A stretch of 11,825 nt of DNA from the NCBI RefSeq assembly GCF_001949145.1, contig NW_019091361.1:840008-851832 (forward strand). Direction: 5' to 3'. Source of the stretch: Acanthaster planci. Lineage: Eukaryota > Echinodermata > Asteroidea > Valvatida > Acanthasteridae. Below are positions 8,719-11,825 of this stretch, in pieces (positions within the stretch are counted from its first letter, which is position 1; each line of letters starts with the position of its first letter). The notes under the pieces are model-generated. The model saw only the letters and a list, made by a program, of their open reading frames with translations, was not told the origin of the DNA and made no database searches. Position numbers and translations under genes: made by a program.

Positions 8719-8847
8719 CAATACGGGTGATTCACAATAGTGCACCTTCAAGAGTTTGCAATGCGTTGGCCAACCACAGTGCGCAAATTAAATATGTCGA
8801 CCCAATGCAAACTGTGGGAGGCGCACTATTGTGAATCGCCCGTATTG
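8719..8847. mobile_element. 129-bp near-palindromic MITE
   Basis: The two ends are 25-bp inverted repeats (8719-8743 and 8823-8847) that match at 24 positions, starting CAATACGGG and containing GATTCACAATAGTGC. The similarity continues inward with a few mismatches for about 20 more bases, including TTTGCA on both sides, leaving a short AT-rich loop. This foldback structure is typical of miniature inverted-repeat transposable elements, which encode nothing and rely on a transposase elsewhere. I could not identify a convincing target-site duplication, so the superfamily is open. Confidence 0.8.
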
Positions 8848-9588
8848 CAGCAATTTGTCTTTTCATGAAAACATTTTCAAGGGGGAAATCAAATTCAATC
8901 AAATTCAATTCTGGACTTTGACAGCTTTTTCTTTACTAGAAACAAAGAGAACCACCAGTTTAGATGGACAAATGCACATCACCGTATAAATATTATACAC
9001 GTGCTTATCTTTAAAGGCCGATTTGGTTTGACGCCAGACTCATAAGTGGATACAGCCCTGCTGGTCCTGAGAGACGATTCTGCATACACGTATTTGTACT
9101 GTAATCTTCGCACTACTGTCTTCTTTGTTATTTGAATCAAGTAATTCTATATTAACACGAAATTAACTTGTGTTACTAATTATCACTAACCACAAATGTA
9201 TGAATAAAAATCCTGGACGAAGGTAAATATACCCAGCTTCGGTTAATTATTGAGCCAACTTGATGCTGTATGTCTGAGGTTTTGGGTTTACTAAAACACG
9301 CACAGTGAAGAGAGTACGACTTGTCACTTGTCAAAAAATAGGCCCTGTGCAGCGGAGGGTTATAACACTGGCTCTCATGTTATTTTCAGTCGCAGTGATC
9401 ATGTTCTGGGGCAGCTTGGACTACACGCATAATGTGTAGCTATACAATGAATTTCGGGACAACCTTTCTTAAACTTTGTGTTCTTCTTCAAAGTACAAAA
9501 ATTCTCTTACATTCCTTTTCGGTTAAACGCGTTGAAAAGTGCACGTCTTGTTGCTATTCACATGAACAAACCCTCAAAATGAGACAGG
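8848..9588. other. Gene-free AT-rich stretch
   Basis: Nothing coding was recognised. A small direct duplication, CAAATTCAAT twice at 8890-8909, is visible. The open frame at 9432-9680 runs into the SINE and is a chance frame. Confidence 0.45.
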
Positions 9589-9715
9589 TTGGCGTAGTAT
9601 ATCTTTCCTGGCCTTCCACCTCTGCGGTCTGGGTTCGAATCCGGCTCGGTCCCTACGCAGGGTTTTCCTCCCACGTCTAAAACTGAATATTTCTTCTTTC
9701 AATGTGTTCTTCGCT
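9589..9715 (+). mobile_element. tRNA-derived SINE (copy 2, plus strand)
   Basis: A box A-like TTGGCGTAGTATA (9589-9601) and a canonical box B GGTTCGAATCC (9632-9642) are spaced as in tRNA genes. After box B come CAGGGTTTTCCTCCCACG, TCTAAAACTG and a TTCTTCTTTC tail. These correspond to the tail of the SINE at 495-668 with a deletion of about 50 bp, so both are one family. It is not a working tRNA gene: no acceptor stem pairs around the boxes. The 3' end abuts the CATTA repeat that flanks the element at 9721. The 5' boundary is approximate. Confidence 0.75.
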
Positions 9716-10300
9716 CATTAGGTCGTATGAATAAAAACTAGCAAATGCTATGAAGTTCAAGCAAACACCAAAAGCATTTACTGAGAAGTCAAACCATTAA
9801 GAATAAGCAAATGCTTGAATTTGTAGGAATAAAATGTTTCTTTCACTGTTCAGCATCTACTAGTAAAAATATTAGCAAATGCTTTACGCTTGTGGCTGAC
9901 TGCACAGCCGAATAGTTTTGCACAATGGGGCTTCCATTGTCTGCACGTACAGACGCATAGTGCAGCACGGTGCTGTATCTTGAGACCTCAGCATAGCAGA
10001 TAAGCTCCATGGCAGTAATTTTGATCGCAAAAACCTTGATGAAAAAAATTGCTCTGCCACTCTCAAATCGGTACAGCTGCCTGCATCTGGTTTCTTGGGA
10101 TTCCCTCCTTAAGGCATACAGCTTTTCCTTTCGAATGACATACATGAAGGCTGCCATTTTAAACATTAGCAAATGCTCCTCGTTTTCAAGCTTGCCCTGA
10201 CCCAGTCTTGAAAAATGTCAAGTAAATACTCCAATTCTGTAGAACGTACTCATTTTTATTCATACAAAAGGAAACAACTGCGAATTGTCAAGCACAAGCT

Positions 10301-10332
10301 TAAAAAGTAAAAGTGAATACTTTTACTTTTTA
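10301..10332. repeat. Perfect 14-bp hairpin, 4-base loop
   Basis: TAAAAAGTAAAAGT (10301-10314), loop GAAT, then ACTTTTACTTTTTA (10319-10332). It lies within the 719-bp element and resembles its AGTAAA-type subrepeats. Confidence 0.85.
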
Positions 10333-10343
10333 GAAATAGTACT

Positions 10344-10363
10344 GAAGCAAAAGCCTTTGCTTC
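10344..10363. repeat. Perfect 8-bp hairpin with flanking pairing
   Basis: GAAGCAAA (10344-10351), loop AGCC, TTTGCTTC (10356-10363). TACT before it and AGTA after it extend the stem past a 3-base bulge. It is within the 719-bp element and its arms echo the AGCAAATGCT motif. Confidence 0.8.
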
Positions 10364-10444
10364 CTTAGTATTCATACAACACAAGTAAATGCTTCGAAAA
10401 AGGTAGTAAAAGCAAATGCTACTTTTTATTCATACGGCACATTA

Positions 10445-10908
10445 TCAGTCTCTAATTGGCGCTAAATGCGCTGTTGGATGAACAGATATTATACACGGCG
10501 ATGATTTATTCAAGAAGACTGAATTCTCCTCTACAAAAATGCAGGACTTTGTTGTGTACAAATCAATGCAACATGAAGGTTTCCTCCTGGAATTATATCA
10601 TAGTTTTGCTCATGAACATGGAAATCCTCAGCAAAAAACCCTAAGCAGTAAAAGCGGTGAAGTAGTGAAGCAAAACTTTACAAGATGAAAAGTTGAAAAC
10701 AATGTGACCAAGTTAGTGGGAGAATGGAAAAAAATCACTTGGACTGTTTTACAGGTTGCTCTCGAGATTTTTTTTTTTTTTAAACTAGGGCTCTGAACAG
10801 AAATTCTGAACATGTATTGGATCCGATTATTGAACAAGTTTCTTGGAAAGACAAGAATTTATGGTGAAAATTGTGCGACTGACATAAACTCGGCGAAAAT
10901 AAATCTAA
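10445..10908. other. Gene-free stretch with a long T-run
   Basis: No gene was recognised. A run of about 14 T (10768-10781) could be the reverse-strand poly(A) of a retrocopy or a simple repeat. Nothing next to it identifies a source. Confidence 0.4.
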
Positions 10909-10971
10909 GGGGACAGCAAGTGAGAACTAAGGGAAGACAACTGAGAACTAGGGGAAAACACAATTTAGAAC
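10909..10971 (+). repeat. Three tandem 21-bp units
   Basis: Units at 10909-10929, 10930-10950 and 10951-10971. The first two share TGAGAACTA at their ends and a GGGGACAGCAAG/AGGGAAGACAAC start; the third is diverged. The 21-bp period keeps a frame open and would encode a 7-residue basic repeat (RGQQVRT, KGRQLRT, RGKHNLE), but nothing else supports a protein. A 9-base G-run follows at 10972-10980. Confidence 0.7.
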
Positions 10972-11570
10972 GGGGGGGGGCAAGGCTACCAGAAGATGAG
11001 GGATCTGCCAGAAGATTATTGAAGGGGAAGGATCTACAGCATTCCAGGCTTCGTATTGGCAGAAACGGTATTACGCGCTAGAATCTTGTCCCCCAAGACC
11101 AAATTGCCGTCGGCCACAGCCACTGGTCTGGACTCAACTGATGCAGCAATAGCTTTTACAATCAGAAATACAACCAAGGAGGAAATTATCGCGGCTATAA
11201 ACCAAGGAAACACAAAAAAAAAAAAACGAAGAAAGAAGAGCACTCTACGTGACTCCTCTTACGACGGCATGTGCAGGGATGGCTGTCTGGCGCTGCACTA
11301 CGCCAAAACCGGCACATGCTTGGCTGGGCATCAACAACACAGTTTGCCCAGGCTACGTAAGAAAGAAAGTCGTAATACATGTGGGAAGTACGTAACGAAT
11401 GGAATTCGTAGTGCTCGAAACTCGGTCGGTTACAATACGATTATATGCGACACAAAGGTACAAAGGTTTTTTCAAGCAAATTGATTGCAGCTACCCTTAA
11501 AGACGTACACGCGTTATGTATGATTCCTACTGCAACCAATCATTTACTGCGTCTTTGGGTTATTTTCCCA
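10972..11570. other. Stretch with unsupported open frames
   Basis: Open frames of 89 and 142 residues lie on the + strand (10812-11081 and 11056-11484). They carry basic, lysine-rich stretches, one from a 13-base A-run (11214-11226), and no domain that I know. The longer one could be an exon fragment or part of a decayed retroelement; I cannot support either. Beyond 11484 no gene is seen. Confidence 0.3.
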
Positions 11571-11620
11571 GAGACTGGGAGTAGACTTGTCACTGGAGAC
11601 TGGGATTAGATTTGTCACTA
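11571..11620 (+). repeat. Two tandem 25-bp units
   Basis: GAGACTGGGA at 11571 and 11596 begins two 25-bp copies that match at 22 positions and both contain TTGTCACT. They are followed by TAACCCCTCCCC (11619-11630) and a similar TAACCCCCTCCCC near 11677-11689. The remaining sequence to 11825 holds nothing I can call. Confidence 0.7.
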
Positions 11621-11825
11621 ACCCCTCCCCCTTTCAAAGTCTACATCAGCGGGCAAAAATAACGACGGAGGTCTTTAACCCCCTCCCCGTACGGTTTGTA
11701 CACTCTTAAAATGATGAAAACTATGGACAGCCCGCAACTTGTTCACAGAAACTGGCATAAACGAATTCACTCGTACAATAAACGTGTGAAATGGCTCTTC
11801 AACCAAAATGATTGAATCACGTGGA

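Larger units (their letters stand above)
9721..10439. mobile_element. 719-bp non-autonomous element with terminal inverted repeats
   Basis: The left end, from CGTATGAATAAAAA at 9724, is repeated in inverse orientation up to 10436. The 25 bp 9725-9749 and 10411-10435 match at 22 positions. CATTA occurs immediately outside at 9716-9720 and 10440-10444, a plausible 5-bp target duplication. Inside are five exact copies of AGCAAATGCT (9740, 9806, 9874, 10168, 10411) plus variants such as AGTAAATGCT (10384), two extra ATTCATAC ends (10258, 10369) and strong hairpins. There is no transposase frame. Several nested ends suggest growth by repeated internal duplication or insertion. The superfamily is unknown. 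The 5-bp duplication is short and may be coincidence, but the inverted ends are clear. Confidence 0.75.

Noticed and set aside
9589-9660. Possible true tRNA gene
   Set aside because: Boxes A and B are present but no acceptor stem or anticodon arm can be paired, and the downstream tail matches a SINE.
9721-10444. CRISPR-like array from the repeated AGCAAATGCT
   Set aside because: The copies are 10 bp and irregularly spaced, within an inverted-repeat element in eukaryotic DNA.

Overview
The window looks like intergenic and genic DNA from an animal nuclear genome, most likely a marine invertebrate. An anthozoan cnidarian is my best guess, but that is inference at low confidence. The reasons are a single spliced gene with GT-AG introns, long AT-rich spaces, tRNA-derived SINEs, a decayed Penelope-like retroelement and several short palindromic DNA elements. 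Nothing looks bacterial: no tightly packed genes, no operon, no ribosome binding sites.

The one convincing intact gene is on the + strand at 4124-7033. It has three coding exons (4124-4597, 6106-6247, 6411-7033) that join in frame into a 412-residue class A (rhodopsin-like) G-protein-coupled receptor. All seven helices and nearly all landmark residues are present. The ECL2/TM5 region resembles peptide receptors, but I cannot name the ligand. A possible upstream non-coding first exon ends at 2944 in a perfect CAG/GTAAGT donor, about 1.1 kb before the coding exon, with a CRE-like site and a TATA-like box just before it.

The left third (about 480-2165) is a graveyard of retroelements. A minus-strand tRNA-derived SINE lies at about 495-668. 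A G-rich degenerate tandem repeat follows at 823-965. Then comes a broken Penelope-like element (PLE) in two pieces of opposite orientation: an N-terminal piece on the - strand (990-1247), and the end of the reverse transcriptase plus a GIY-YIG endonuclease on the + strand (1352-2165). That arrangement fits a 5' inversion by twin priming.

Intron 1 of the receptor (4598-6105) holds a set of inverted and tandem repeats. The right third (about 7740-11825) has no recognisable gene. It holds a 129-bp near-palindromic MITE (8719-8847), a second SINE of the same family as the first (9589-9715), and right beside it a 719-bp inverted-repeat element (9721-10439) bounded by CATTA direct repeats and studded with the motif AGCAAATGCT. 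Two short tandem repeats (3 x 21 bp and 2 x 25 bp) lie near the right end. I see no coherent multi-gene system; the novel-looking items are the non-autonomous elements and the orphan receptor.
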